This document shows positions 6,801 to 14,752 of a DNA stretch of 64,000 nt, piece after piece (position 1 is the stretch's first letter; each line of letters opens with the position of its first letter). The notes below the pieces were generated by a model, which saw only the letters and a program-made list of their open reading frames with translations, made no database searches and was not told the origin of the DNA. A program made the translations under genes and the position numbers. Source of the stretch: Candidatus Uhrbacteria bacterium (GTDB lineage Bacteria; Patescibacteriota; Patescibacteriia; 2-12-FULL-60-25); the NCBI GenBank assembly GCA_008363075.1, contig RHKK01000002.1:1-64000 (forward strand), in the 5' to 3' direction.

Positions 6801-9005
6801 TCCGCCTCATACAGGATCCGGCGCGGTACGAGCTGCGCCGCAGGTACGACGGTCGGAGTCGCGACGACGTTATCGTTGCCGCTGATCGACGATACCGAAA
6901 TCGCCACGCTTAGCTTCGTCGACAACCCCGCCACGACCACGGCCGTCGCGTATCACCTCTGCGGCCAGGAAACCGCCGGATCGATCACGGTCGGTCAACG
7001 CTCCATGATTACGCAAACCGTGTTTCCGGGCGCGGACTTGGGCGAGGTGTATTATACGCATGACGATACACTGGCACCCGGGGAAGTCGTGTCTCTGGAT
7101 CCGACGCTCAACGACGGGGTGAGACGCTCCACCTTCGCGTATGATCCGTTTGTCATCGGTATCATCTCGACGTTTCCCGGGAGAGTGCTCGCTCTTCCGC
7201 CGTCCAACTCCACCACCGTCCCGGTCATCGTGGCGCTGACCGGCCGCGCGCCGGTTCGTGCGTCCAACGAAAACGGACAAATCAAACAAGGTGATTCGTT
7301 GGCCGCGGCCGCCACCCCGGGATACGTGATGAAGGCTTCCAGCATGGCCCGCAGTATCGGCCGGGCATTGGAGGATTTACCGGTTCCGGAAGGAGAGACC
7401 ACGTCGACCGTGAAGGGGACGATCGAGATGTTCATCGAGACGAGCGTGTTCCTCCCGGTCTCCGAGGACGGACGCTTGATCAACCTCCCAACGGTGGGAC
7501 CCGCGACGTTCGGATTCGAAAACCGCTTGCCGGTGCTGAGTTCATCCACCCTCGTGCAGTTTTCCGCCACGACGAATACCGCATTGATCGTGAACCTGCA
7601 AAACGCGTCCACCGGCACCAATGCGTCGTCGGAATATACGGTGACCGGCAGTCTCGGGACGACGTCGACGCATCATTTCAAGATGGGAGTTCGCGGTTCG
7701 GGGTATAGCGATTCGAATTTTTCCATCACGGGACCCAATGACGCGTATCTCTATACGCACGGAGCGAATCTCGCGATCGGAACGGCGTCGGGATCGTCCA
7801 TCGTCTTCCATACGGCCGGAACACAGGCGAGCGACGAACGTATGCGCATTACGGAGACCGGTTGGGTGGGGATCGGAACACCCGCACCGTCCAGCACGCT
7901 GCATGTGATCGGTGACGCGATCTTCAGCGGTTCCGTGACCGCGACGCGGCTGTCCGTATCCGGCATCGTCAGCTCCACGGGAGCCGTCTTCCATGGTGGT
8001 CTGTCCGATTCGAGCGCGGGCGACGACGCGCTGTGCATCGATCCGTCCACCGGGGAAATTCGTCGCGCGGCAGGAGCGACGGACTGTACGTTGTCGAGCC
8101 GTCGGTTCAAGCATGATATCGAGAGCCTTACGGTCGGCCTCGACGCGTTGATGGACTTGCGTCCGGTGAGCTTCAAGATGGACGGATCCGACCAAGAACG
8201 GCTCGGTCTCGTGGCGGAAGAAGTCGCGGAAATCGAGCCGCGCCTCGTGTTCTTTGAAGAGGACGGCGTGACGCCGCGGGGCGTGCGGTATTCGGAAATC
8301 GCGTCTCTTTTGATCAAATCCATTCAAGAACAACAAGCGATGATCCGCGCGCTGCAGGAGGGCCGCGCGGATGGACTGACGTTTCATTCCACCGCCACCT
8401 TCCTCGGCGGAATCGTGGTGAAAGAGCACTTGTATGCGGGGCAGGACATCGCGGGACATGCGAGGCTGATTTCCGGCGCGACACGCGTACGCGTGACGTT
8501 CGACAAGACGTTCCTGCATCAGCCGATCGTGACCGTGACGCCTCTCGACTTTGTGGACAGCATGTATCGCGTCACGGACGTGACGATCGAGGGATTCACG
8601 ATCCAGGTGAACGCCGCGCAATCCAACGACAAGGTGTTTGCGTGGCATGCGATCGGCAGCGATGGCGGCAAGGTCTTCTCGAGCGACGGAACCACGGAAG
8701 ACATTGAACCGGTCGAGCCGGACCCTGATGAGATGCCGGGCGGCGAGCCTGCTCCCGCGATATCCGAACCCGAACCTGAACCGGCGCCGGAATCCGAGTC
8801 CATATCGGAATCTGAACCGGAATCCGTGAGTGAGCCTGAACCGGAGGCCGTCGCGGAACCGGAGCCGGTTTCAGAACCGCTCGTAGAACCGGAACCCGTG
8901 AGTGAGCCTGAACTTGAATCCGATACGGCACCCGAACCGGAACCTTCGCCGGAACCCGAGCAGGCACCGGCAACCCCTCCGCCCGATACGGGCGAATCAT
9001 CATGA
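3900..9005 (+). CDS. 1701-aa repetitive surface/fibre protein with two peptidase S74 domains
   Basis: The signal peptide ends near ANA (residue ~38), followed by a beta domain (FGFQGRLKDSSGTALSSSFS, LPLNTVPYAYTAGGV) typical of collar regions in bacterial fibre proteins. Long low-complexity beta repeats built on ATGTNVTTTNLFA and LYVAGQLVCL follow. Two chaperone-like S74 domains are visible. The first starts at S751 (SDARLKENV) and sits in mid-protein. The second starts near S1399 (SSRRFKHDI) and is followed by a helix EQQAMIRALQEG. A third beta region and a Pro-Glu tail made of EPEPEP-like units follow. S74 domains trimerise fibres and autocleave by a Ser-Lys dyad; both copies keep Ser and Lys, but the second has Ser where Asp is normal. 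The protein is probably a trimeric fibre exported by Sec. The next gene is a LytR_C protein. Confidence 0.85.
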   Translation: MKNTQKNGLYFIGKRVFPFLVFLGLWFGLFTAQEANATIPMTFGFQGRLKDSSGTALSSSFSFTFRLYDASSGGTALWTETHPSVTTDQGFFSVRLGSVTPFPDTLDFNGALYLATQVGADAEMSPRLPLNTVPYAYTAGGVNALDAAPVTATGGRMYYDATDGTLNYYDHTAAAWRSLGTATGTLQQVTDGGNVTTNAIQFAGGTSTGGFIVSGSGVTTTNLFVSGTASSSQLYVAGQLVCLASGVNCPSLGGSSDTLATVTARGSFATSTLQLYGGFLASSSTVTSTLTVLGSTSLQNFTFVDATGTNVTTTNLFASGVVSTTELYVAGSLVCLATGTNCPSSTAANLQTVTNAGNTTTNAIVFAGGTSTASFVFEDALAVLGDTSLQGLTFTDATGTNVTTTNLFATNGSFTTLTAGSFTLTDLVWTNATGTNTTSTNLFATNLQATNALFVNATATWLGFTTASGTTLAANAATIGSLTAGMGSFTDLSVARVTSTEWLGFTTASGTTLHALQLFVGGQAVCLANGTNCQTFVESDTLATVTARGSFATSTLQLYGGFLASSSTVTSTFTVLGNGLMRTNALVGTSTYGGGLHSLFAVNGDDLFVQGNIGSASSVYTNGELVVGASSARYGDGYLRQTSGNYTFTIAGGFLLPAVDRGVSLGSLTQRFDGVFGNTTSTNSTSTKIFATNFVATNATTTNLNVVGLYRQNGTPGINIDCMTDEFIGNQTVSGGITTAGACEADTAILSDARLKENVQSVGSVLANLNSVNIVSFDWNAEAHSNFDFSTGTQYGVIADDLELLFPELVIVGQDGYKRVNYRALSLYSLQGVIDVFGELNALHTIVTTTALEWVYATGTNVTTTNAFISRGTITDLTSTNVTTTNLDVTGLLSAADLLVGGQSVCLTDGSNCGIGVVKTASSTSSVNLTSTEVSLLTVTTTPHATTDAVWTLSTVRTTNSDLLGLSSASYRIRRGTSCAAGTTVGVATTLSLPLIDDTEIATLSFVDNPATTTAVAYHLCGQETAGSITVGQRSMITQTVFPGADLGEVYYTHDDTLAPGEVVSLDPTLNDGVRRSTFAYDPFVIGIISTFPGRVLALPPSNSTTVPVIVALTGRAPVRASNENGQIKQGDSLAAAATPGYVMKASSMARSIGRALEDLPVPEGETTSTVKGTIEMFIETSVFLPVSEDGRLINLPTVGPATFGFENRLPVLSSSTLVQFSATTNTALIVNLQNASTGTNASSEYTVTGSLGTTSTHHFKMGVRGSGYSDSNFSITGPNDAYLYTHGANLAIGTASGSSIVFHTAGTQASDERMRITETGWVGIGTPAPSSTLHVIGDAIFSGSVTATRLSVSGIVSSTGAVFHGGLSDSSAGDDALCIDPSTGEIRRAAGATDCTLSSRRFKHDIESLTVGLDALMDLRPVSFKMDGSDQERLGLVAEEVAEIEPRLVFFEEDGVTPRGVRYSEIASLLIKSIQEQQAMIRALQEGRADGLTFHSTATFLGGIVVKEHLYAGQDIAGHARLISGATRVRVTFDKTFLHQPIVTVTPLDFVDSMYRVTDVTIEGFTIQVNAAQSNDKVFAWHAIGSDGGKVFSSDGTTEDIEPVEPDPDEMPGGEPAPAISEPEPEPAPESESISESEPESVSEPEPEAVAEPEPVSEPLVEPEPVSEPELESDTAPEPEPSPEPEQAPATPPPDTGESS
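4665..4765 (+). repeat. 101-bp direct repeat, copy 1, inside the S74 gene
   Basis: This 101-base segment starting tccgacaccctcgccac is repeated at 5514-5614 with a single visible mismatch (g versus c near base 17). It encodes the SDTLATVTARGSFATSTLQL repeat block. Identity at the DNA level, including third positions, points to recent duplication or gene conversion. Confidence 0.9.
5514..5614 (+). repeat. 101-bp direct repeat, copy 2, inside the S74 gene
   Basis: Second copy of the segment at 4665-4765, 849 bases downstream and in the same reading frame. The flanking repeats (for example the tggctcggcttcacgacg word at about 5280 and 5403) are also nearly identical, so the whole 4.6-5.6 kb part is prone to copy-number change or assembly collapse. 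Confidence 0.9.
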
Positions 9006-9048
9006 TTCGGTCTGGAGCCTACGCATGAAAATTGATATACTCCATGAT

Positions 9049-9807
9049 ATGTCACCCATAAAACGCCGCGGATCGCGCCGTGCACGTCCGACGGAAACGC
9101 CCGCGATGCCGGATTCCGCGGCCGCGCCTTCGACGGTGTTGTCCGAAATCGTTCGCGCGCATCGATGGAAGCTTTCGGGTGGGGTTGTTGTGTGTCTTTT
9201 GATCGTGATTTTTGTCGGCGCCACTTCGCTCAAGGGTCGCGCCGCCAAGGAAGAGATGCCTTCGGACATGGCGGATATCCCGACGCTCGTTTCGGAGGTT
9301 CGCGCGCTCGTGCAGATCGCGGACGAGGAGGCGCCGGCCGTCGCGACCGTGACCGACGTGGAGCTCTTGCGCGCGCAAAGCCCGTTGTTCTATCGCGACG
9401 CGCAAAACGGCGATCGCCTGCTCGTGTGGAAAGATAAAATCGTTCTGTATTCCGCGGCGCAAGGTCGCGTGATCGCCGCGCAGCCCATCGAACTTCCGTC
9501 GGCGGAGGAGGTCGCGCCACAGGCGGAGACGCCGACGATTGTCGTACGCAACGCGTCCGGACGCGCCGGACTCGCCGCGAGCGTCACCGATCGGTTATCC
9601 GCCGAGGGATATCGGATGTCCGATCCCGGGAACGCCGCCTCCTCGTATCCGCGTTCCTTGATTGTCGTTGCGGAAGGAAAATCCTTCCCTCAAACCGTGA
9701 ACGCGCTTCAAGCCGCAATCGGTGGGAACGTCGCGACATTGCCCGCCGGCGAAGCGTCGTTTTCCGAGGATATCCTCGTGATCCTGGGCGCCGATGCGAA
9801 GGAATAA
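9049..9807 (+). CDS. membrane protein with LytR C-terminal (LytR_C) domain
   Basis: 252 residues from ATG 9049; an upstream extension of the frame overlaps the previous gene and looks unreal. A basic N-terminus precedes one membrane helix (SGGVVVCLLIVIFVGATS, about residues 45-62). A linker follows, then a LytR_C domain near residues 165-252: TIVVRNASGRAGLAASVTDR, GYRMSDPGNA, SLIVVAEGK, ILVILGAD. LytR_C domains accompany LytR-CpsA-Psr cell-wall ligases or stand alone as wall-associated modules. Here there is no catalytic LCP domain, so only an envelope role is inferred. Confidence 0.75.
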   Translation: MSPIKRRGSRRARPTETPAMPDSAAAPSTVLSEIVRAHRWKLSGGVVVCLLIVIFVGATSLKGRAAKEEMPSDMADIPTLVSEVRALVQIADEEAPAVATVTDVELLRAQSPLFYRDAQNGDRLLVWKDKIVLYSAAQGRVIAAQPIELPSAEEVAPQAETPTIVVRNASGRAGLAASVTDRLSAEGYRMSDPGNAASSYPRSLIVVAEGKSFPQTVNALQAAIGGNVATLPAGEASFSEDILVILGADAKE

Positions 9808-9844
9808 TCTTGAAGGATTCCCCGTTCGGTGATAGGTTCCGGCC

Positions 9845-11185
9845 GTGAATCCCGCGCCCACCTACAGCATCACCACCTACGGATGCCAGATGAACAAAAA
9901 CGACAGCGAGCGCATGGCGGGGCTTTTGTCGTCGCTCGGTTTTTCCGAAACCCCGGACGAATCCGCGGCTGATCTCATCATCGTGAATACCTGCTCGGTG
10001 CGTCAGTCCGCCGAAGATCGCGTGTACGGGTCGCAGGAAAAATATCTCGAATACAAGAAAACGAAACCCGACATGATCGTAGCCGTGACGGGCTGCATGC
10101 CGGGTCGCGACAAGGCGAAGGAGTTTAAAAAGCGTCTTCCCGGCACCGATTTGTATTTCCCGACACCGGAGATGGTGCATTTGCCCCGTTGGATCGCGGA
10201 GCTGCGTCCCGAGCTCGTCAATTCCGAGTCGCTCGAGGCAGATTATCTCAAAATCCATCCGTTACGCGCTCCGTCCGCGCAGGCGTATCTCACCATCCAG
10301 ACGGGATGCAACAAATTTTGTACGTATTGCGTTGTGCCGTATGCGCGCGGTCTCGAGCGAAACCGTCCCGCCGCGGAAATCCTGCAGGAAGCGCGGGAGC
10401 TGATCGCGCACGGCGTCATCGAAATCACGCTACTCGGACAAACCGTGAACTCGTATCGCGCCACCGACCCCGAAACGTTTTCGAACGAGAATCCGTACAA
10501 GGATCATTTCGCCGCGCTGTTGTGGGAGATGAATCAATTGCCGGGACTCGCGCGCTTGCATTGGACGGCCGCGCATCCGATTTCCATGACGGATGAAGTG
10601 ATCGATGCGCTTGCGCTTCCGAAGCAGGTAAACTATCTCCATCTGCCCGTGCAGTCCGGTAATAATGAAGTATTGCGGCGCATGAATCGCAAGTACACGC
10701 GCGAACAATTTCTCGACGTGATCAACAAGGTCAAAGCGCGGCGTCCCGGGATCGCGCTTGGGTCGGATATTATCGTCGGATTCCCGGGCGAAACGCGCGA
10801 ACAATTCAACGAGACGCTCTCCCTCTATACGGAAGTCGATTTCGACATTTCGTATAACGCCCAATATTCGCCGCGGTCGGGTACGCTCGGTGTCAAGCTC
10901 TATCCCGACGACGTTTCAAAAGAGGAAAAGCGCGATCGCTGGGACGAACTCCAGTCGCTCATGGAAGCGATCTCGCTCAAAAAGAATCAGGCATTCGTCG
11001 AGAAGACCGTTTCGGTGCTCGTGGACAAGGTAGACAACGGGTATGCGAGCGGCCAGTCACGCGAGATGAAACTCACGAGATTCCGTTCGGCGGACGCGAA
11101 TCTCGTCGGCAAGATCGTTCCGGTATCCGTCACAGTTGTGAAATCCTGGGTGCTGGAGGGTGAGTTATCCACGACCGAGGCTTGA
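9845..11185 (+). CDS. miaB: tRNA-2-methylthio-N6-dimethylallyladenosine synthase
   Basis: 446 residues, normal length for MiaB. This radical-SAM methylthiotransferase converts i6A37 to ms2i6A37 in tRNAs reading UNN codons. The UPF0004 domain has its three cluster cysteines C14 (YGCQMN), C50 (NTCSVR) and C84 (TGCMPG). The radical-SAM cluster is C155, C159, C162 in TGCNKFCTYCVVPYARG. A TRAM-type RNA-binding domain closes the protein. The start ATG at 9845 gives the family-standard YxITTYGCQMN beginning. miaA lies one gene downstream, so both steps of the A37 pathway are encoded together. Confidence 0.95.
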   Translation: MNPAPTYSITTYGCQMNKNDSERMAGLLSSLGFSETPDESAADLIIVNTCSVRQSAEDRVYGSQEKYLEYKKTKPDMIVAVTGCMPGRDKAKEFKKRLPGTDLYFPTPEMVHLPRWIAELRPELVNSESLEADYLKIHPLRAPSAQAYLTIQTGCNKFCTYCVVPYARGLERNRPAAEILQEARELIAHGVIEITLLGQTVNSYRATDPETFSNENPYKDHFAALLWEMNQLPGLARLHWTAAHPISMTDEVIDALALPKQVNYLHLPVQSGNNEVLRRMNRKYTREQFLDVINKVKARRPGIALGSDIIVGFPGETREQFNETLSLYTEVDFDISYNAQYSPRSGTLGVKLYPDDVSKEEKRDRWDELQSLMEAISLKKNQAFVEKTVSVLVDKVDNGYASGQSREMKLTRFRSADANLVGKIVPVSVTVVKSWVLEGELSTTEA

Positions 11186-11226
11186 CAAAATGTTCCGAAA
11201 AGGGAACGTGGTATATCCTGAAACAG

Positions 11227-11588
11227 ATGAAACTAAACCTTGAGCAAAAAGTCGATCTTCTCCTTGAAGGGTTCAGCCGACAAGAAGCCGTTACCGAGCG
11301 TCTTGTGCAATCATCCAACCGTCACGAAGCGGCTATTGATCGTCTTGTTGAAGGGTTCGAGCGGCAAGAAGCGACGTTGGACAGCGTCGCGATAGAAGTC
11401 GTCAATCTGCGCGGCGATGTGGACGGATTGACGAGCCGCGTCGGATCCCTGGAACGGAAGTTCGACGAAGGGTTCACCAAGCTGGATGCATTTGTGCAAG
11501 AAATGAGCCGGCAAAGGAAATCCTCGCAAACCGTTCGGCGATCACGCGACATGAAGATCGGATAGAAGCCCTGGAACGATCCGTTTGA
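11227..11588 (+). pseudogene. small coiled-coil protein split by a -1 frameshift near 11510
   Basis: From ATG 11227 the frame gives a heptad-rich coiled coil (LEQKVDLLLEGFSRQEAVTE, FERQEATLDSVAIEVVNLRG, VGSLERKFDEGFTKLDAFVQ). After EMSR it becomes a basic non-coiled tail and stops at 11565. One base back, the frame starting GCA at 11511 continues the coiled-coil pattern (AKEILANRSAITRHEDRIEA, then LERSV) and stops at 11586-11588. The simplest reading is a one-base loss or sequencing error around 11500-11511 in a ~120-residue coiled-coil protein. A TTG at 11182 overlapping the miaB stop is a less likely start. The function is unknown. Confidence 0.65.
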
Positions 11589-11614
11589 CCATACGACGGG
11601 TATTCCGATATCAT
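11585..11614 (+). promoter_or_regulatory. promoter for miaA
   Basis: -35 ttgacc (11585-11590), 18-base spacer, -10 tatcat (11609-11614). The predicted transcript start lies within a few bases of ATG 11623, so the mRNA would be leaderless if that ATG is used. Confidence 0.55.
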
Positions 11615-11622
11615 ACCGTCAA

Positions 11623-12657
11623 ATGTCGGTTCGAGTTCGAGCTGGAAACCGCCCCGGGTCACGAGGTCCGGTGGGTACAAAACGCGCTCTTCCGCGCGTT
11701 TTGTGTATCGTCGGACCAACGTCTTCGGGAAAAACGCTCCTCGGCATTCGGTTGTCTCGGGTATTCGACGGCGAGATCATCAACGCGGACGCGCGGCAGG
11801 TGTTTCAGGAGTTCGACATCGGGACGGGAAAGCCGATCGGCGGCAAGCGCACGGCCGTTGGCGCACGCAAGATGTACCTCTTCGAGGGCGTGCCGCATTA
11901 CCTCATGGATTTCTTGCCGCCGACGAAGACGATGACCGTCGCCGAGTGGCAGGAGAAGGCGCTCGTGGCCGTGAAGGGCATCACGAAGCGCGGCAAGCTC
12001 CCGATCGTCGTCGGTGGGACGGGGCTGTATATCCAATCGCTCATCGACAATTACCGGATCCCGCAGGTACCGCCGCAACCGCAATTTCGCAAGGCCATGG
12101 AGTCCAAATCGCTCGACGAATTGGTGAAGTTGTTGATCCGTGTCGATCCGGACGCGGAGCGTCTCGTCGATCTCAAGAACCCGCGTCGCGTGTTGCGCGC
12201 GCTGGAAGTCGCGACGTTCACCGGCAAGCCTTTCACGAAACAAAAGGGCGCTTCGAAGCCGGTGATCGATCCGTTCCTTATCGCCATCATGCGCGACCGC
12301 GACGAGTTGCGCGAGCGCATCAATCTTGCCGTCGAGGCGTACGTCGAGGCCGGGTGGATCGACGAAATCCGCAAGGTGCGCACACTCGGCATCCCGTGGG
12401 ACGCGCCCGCGATGACGTCGATCGGCTACCGCGAACTTGGCGCGTACATCCGCGGCGAATGCCCGCTCGACGAGGCCGTCAAAAAAACCAAAGACGCGAC
12501 GTGGCAATATGCCAAACGGCAATTAACGTGGTTCAAGCGCGACCAACGTATTCATTGGGTGAAAGACGAGGACGAGGCAGAGGCGCTCGTGAAGAAGTGG
12601 GTTTCGTCGAAAAAGAAAAACCCGCCTCCGCATAAAGCTTCGGCGGACAGAGCCTGA
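11623..12657 (+). CDS. miaA: tRNA dimethylallyltransferase
   Basis: 344 residues. Transfers a dimethylallyl group to A37 of tRNA, making i6A37, the substrate of MiaB. The P-loop GPTSSGKT is at residues 31-38. NADARQVFQEFDIGTGK follows (family motif with DSRQxY/IGTxK), then VVGGTGLYIQSLIDNY, RRVLRALEV and a C-terminal WQYAKRQLTWFKRD helix. About 20 extra residues precede the usual start. GTG 11671 with an adjacent gaggt is an alternative start, although its spacing is short. The C-terminal tail is Lys/Pro-rich. The gene converges on pyrH with six bases between stops; aacccgcc/ggcgggtt arms around the junction may terminate both. Confidence 0.93.
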   Translation: MSVRVRAGNRPGSRGPVGTKRALPRVLCIVGPTSSGKTLLGIRLSRVFDGEIINADARQVFQEFDIGTGKPIGGKRTAVGARKMYLFEGVPHYLMDFLPPTKTMTVAEWQEKALVAVKGITKRGKLPIVVGGTGLYIQSLIDNYRIPQVPPQPQFRKAMESKSLDELVKLLIRVDPDAERLVDLKNPRRVLRALEVATFTGKPFTKQKGASKPVIDPFLIAIMRDRDELRERINLAVEAYVEAGWIDEIRKVRTLGIPWDAPAMTSIGYRELGAYIRGECPLDEAVKKTKDATWQYAKRQLTWFKRDQRIHWVKDEDEAEALVKKWVSSKKKNPPPHKASADRA

Positions 12658-12663
12658 TCGGGA

Positions 12664-13398
12664 TCAGGTAGCGGCGGGTTCGCCTGCGGACGAGACGAGC
12701 GACCCGATCTCCGCCCCGGTGAGCGCCGCTTCGATGCGACCGGGCTCCTTGAGCGAGAAGATGCGGATAGGAATGCGCTGGTCACGGCACAGCGCGAAGG
12801 CCTCGGTGTCCATGACCTTGAGGTCGTCGCGGATGCATCGCTCGTAGCTCACATGCGGTAGGAGTTTGGCGTCGGGGTGCGTGCGCGGGTTCTTGTCGTA
12901 CACGCCGTCGATGTTCGTCGCCTTGGCGACGAGCTGCGCCTCGATCTCACTCGCACGCAAGGCGGCCGCATAGTCCGTGGTGCAGAAGGGGTTGCCCGTG
13001 CCGCCCGCGAGGATGATGACGCGCTCCTTCTCCAGGTGACGGATCGCGCGCCGCGTGATGTAGGGCTCTGCGACCTTGTGAACCTCGAGTCCGGACATGA
13101 GCCGCGTCTTGATGCCGCAGCGCCGCTCGAGCAGGTCGAGGAGCGCCAGGCCGTTCTGGATGGTGGCCAGCATGCCGAACTGGTCGGCGATCGTACGGTT
13201 CATGCCATGGCTTGCGCCGTTGGCGCCTCGGAAGATGTTGCCGCCGCCCACCACGACGGCGATCTCGCGTCCCTTGTCGAACGCGGCGTGGATTTCCTTC
13301 GCGATCTGGAGCATGGTCTCCGGATCATACGGGAAACGGCTTTCGGGCCCGAGCAGGGCCTCGCCGGAGAGCTTCAGCAGAACGCGCTTGTAGCGCAT
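12664..13398 (-). CDS. pyrH: UMP kinase
   Basis: 244 residues from ATG 13398. Phosphorylates UMP to UDP in pyrimidine synthesis; hexameric amino-acid-kinase fold. Motifs: KRVLLKLSGEAL at the start, VVVGGGNIFRG, FGMLATIQNGLAL, ILAGGTGNPFCTTDYAAALR and ATNIDGVYDKNPRTHPDAK. A longer frame begins at 13518, but a strong ribosome binding site (gggaggt) six bases before 13398 and the family start MRYKRVLLKLSGEAL fix the start here. It is transcribed toward miaA and divergently from the EVE-domain gene. Confidence 0.95.
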   Translation of the reverse strand: MRYKRVLLKLSGEALLGPESRFPYDPETMLQIAKEIHAAFDKGREIAVVVGGGNIFRGANGASHGMNRTIADQFGMLATIQNGLALLDLLERRCGIKTRLMSGLEVHKVAEPYITRRAIRHLEKERVIILAGGTGNPFCTTDYAAALRASEIEAQLVAKATNIDGVYDKNPRTHPDAKLLPHVSYERCIRDDLKVMDTEAFALCRDQRIPIRIFSLKEPGRIEAALTGAEIGSLVSSAGEPAAT

Positions 13399-13453
13399 GC
13401 GCACCTCCCAATTTGACGGGTACGTCTCCGACACGATCATCGGAGCTTTGCTC

Positions 13454-13482
13454 GGCTTATCAACGCGTGGAGCGAGGGTCAA
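13454..13482 (-). promoter_or_regulatory. possible pyrH promoter
   Basis: On the minus strand, ttgacc (13477-13482), a 17-base spacer and a weak -10 taagcc (13454-13459) lie about 55 bases upstream of the pyrH start. Confidence 0.3.
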
Positions 13483-13573
13483 GTTTGGCATCGTGCCATT
13501 TGACGTTTTACGTTTCAAGTTTTTTTACCTGCCAAGTTGCATAAAATGCTTCTGGCGGGCAAGCTTCACGTAT

Positions 13574-13987
13574 ATGGCCCGCTGGCTCGTCAAAGCCGAC
13601 CCGTCGGACTACAGCTGGGAAGATCTGGAGCGCGACGGCGAGACGGAATGGACAGGCATTCGCAATTTTCAGGCGCGGAATTTTCTGAACGAGATGCAAC
13701 CCGGCGACCCGGTATTCGTCTATCACAGCACCGAGGACAAGAGTATCGTCGGGTTGGCGGAGGTCGCGCGCGCCGCGCAACCGGATCCGACGGCGGATGA
13801 TGGAAAATGGGTTTCGGTGAAACTGAAGGCCGTGAAACCCGTCGGGCGGCCGTTGAGCCTCGACGAAATCCGTAACACGCCCGGCCTGTCCACCTCGCCG
13901 CTTGTGGAACAGCCGCGGTTGTCCGTCATGCCGGTCACGGAGCCGCAATGGGAAGCGATATTAAAATATTCAAAAACGGCATCGTAG
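13574..13987 (+). CDS. EVE-domain protein (DUF55), possible modified-base binder
   Basis: 137 residues, essentially one EVE domain: MARWLVKADPSDYSWEDLE, the W-x-G-I-R-N-(F/Y)-x-A-R-N motif as TEWTGIRNFQARNFL, MQPGDPVFVYHS, SIVGLAEVARAAQPDPTAD, VSVKLKAVKPV and LSLDEIRNTPGL. EVE domains resemble PUA and YTH folds and bind modified bases in DNA or RNA; in bacteria they are often linked to tRNA modification or restriction. ATG 13574 gives the family start, so upstream in-frame codons to 13397 are dismissed. The nucleotidyltransferase gene follows after three bases. Confidence 0.88.
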   Translation: MARWLVKADPSDYSWEDLERDGETEWTGIRNFQARNFLNEMQPGDPVFVYHSTEDKSIVGLAEVARAAQPDPTADDGKWVSVKLKAVKPVGRPLSLDEIRNTPGLSTSPLVEQPRLSVMPVTEPQWEAILKYSKTAS

Positions 13988-13990
13988 GGC

Positions 13991-14710
13991 ATGATCAGGT
14001 ATGCAATCATTTTGGCGGGCGGGGAAGGGTCGCGTTTGCGTCCCGTGACGCTTGAGATCCCGAAACCGCTCGTGCCGGTGCAGGGGCTGCCGATTTTGAC
14101 GTGGCAGGCGCGCTGGTTTGCGCGCCACGGCGTCGAGCACATCACCGTCACCGCGCCGAAGAAATGGGCGAATGCGTTTGAGACATGGGCAGCGACGATA
14201 CGCGATTCGCGATACGCGATACGCGTAGACATCTTGGTCGAACCCGAACCCATGGGAACCCTGGGCGCGCTCGCCCATCACCTTGTCTCGGAGATGGGTG
14301 ACGATCCGGTGTTCGTGAGTAACGGCGATGAATTGAAGGGATTGGATTTGGATGCGCTCTCGGCGTTCCACCAGGCGCATCGTCCCGCGGCGACGGTTGC
14401 ACTGATCCGCGTTCCGAACCCGTCGGATTACGGCGTGGCTGAAATGGAGGGCCACCGCATTAGACGTTTTCACGAAAAGCCGGAGATTCCGCCCTCGACG
14501 CTCGTCTCATCCGGCTTGTATGCGATCGACCCGGTCGTCCTGTCGGAGATAGATCGGACAAAGGCGTTTCTGATGTTCGAAAAAGACCTGTTCCCACGGC
14601 TCGCGGCAGAGGGGAGATTGGGCGGCTGCGCGCTCGATGGGCCGTGGTACGACTGCGGCACGATGGAGCGCTGGGAAAAGGCGATCAGGGAATGGCGCGA
14701 GCCGGCGTAA
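13991..14710 (+). CDS. sugar-phosphate nucleotidyltransferase (GlmU/RmlA/HddC-like)
   Basis: 239 residues. NTP-transferase fold forming NDP-sugars for surface polysaccharide. Motifs: AIILAGGEGSRLRPVTLEIP at the N-terminus, a K-P-L-V-P-V-x-G-x-P loop, EPEPMGTLGALAHHL, VSNGDELKGLD (catalytic metal region), GVAEMEGHRIRRFHEKPE, SSGLYAIDPVVL and WYDCGTMERWEKA. Most like mannose-1-phosphate guanylyltransferase or heptose guanylyltransferase proteins; the exact sugar cannot be told. The variable loop between residues ~69 and 77 (RDSRYAIRV) is encoded by an eight-base tandem repeat. It is tightly linked downstream of the EVE gene. Confidence 0.85.
   Translation: MIRYAIILAGGEGSRLRPVTLEIPKPLVPVQGLPILTWQARWFARHGVEHITVTAPKKWANAFETWAATIRDSRYAIRVDILVEPEPMGTLGALAHHLVSEMGDDPVFVSNGDELKGLDLDALSAFHQAHRPAATVALIRVPNPSDYGVAEMEGHRIRRFHEKPEIPPSTLVSSGLYAIDPVVLSEIDRTKAFLMFEKDLFPRLAAEGRLGGCALDGPWYDCGTMERWEKAIREWREPA
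14196..14226 (+). repeat. 8-nt tandem repeat inside the nucleotidyltransferase gene
   Basis: The word gatacgcg (one variant gattcgcg) occurs four times back to back. It is in frame and adds about ten residues to a surface loop just before the EPEPMGTLGAL motif. Confidence 0.85.
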
Positions 14711-14752
14711 CGATGCTTGCCAGAAGCGGCATTTTGCCGTAAAGTGCCCGCC

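Noticed and set aside
11182-11226. TTG start for the coiled-coil protein, overlapping the miaB stop
   Set aside because: The extra 15 residues are not coiled coil and no ribosome site is seen; ATG 11227 fits better.
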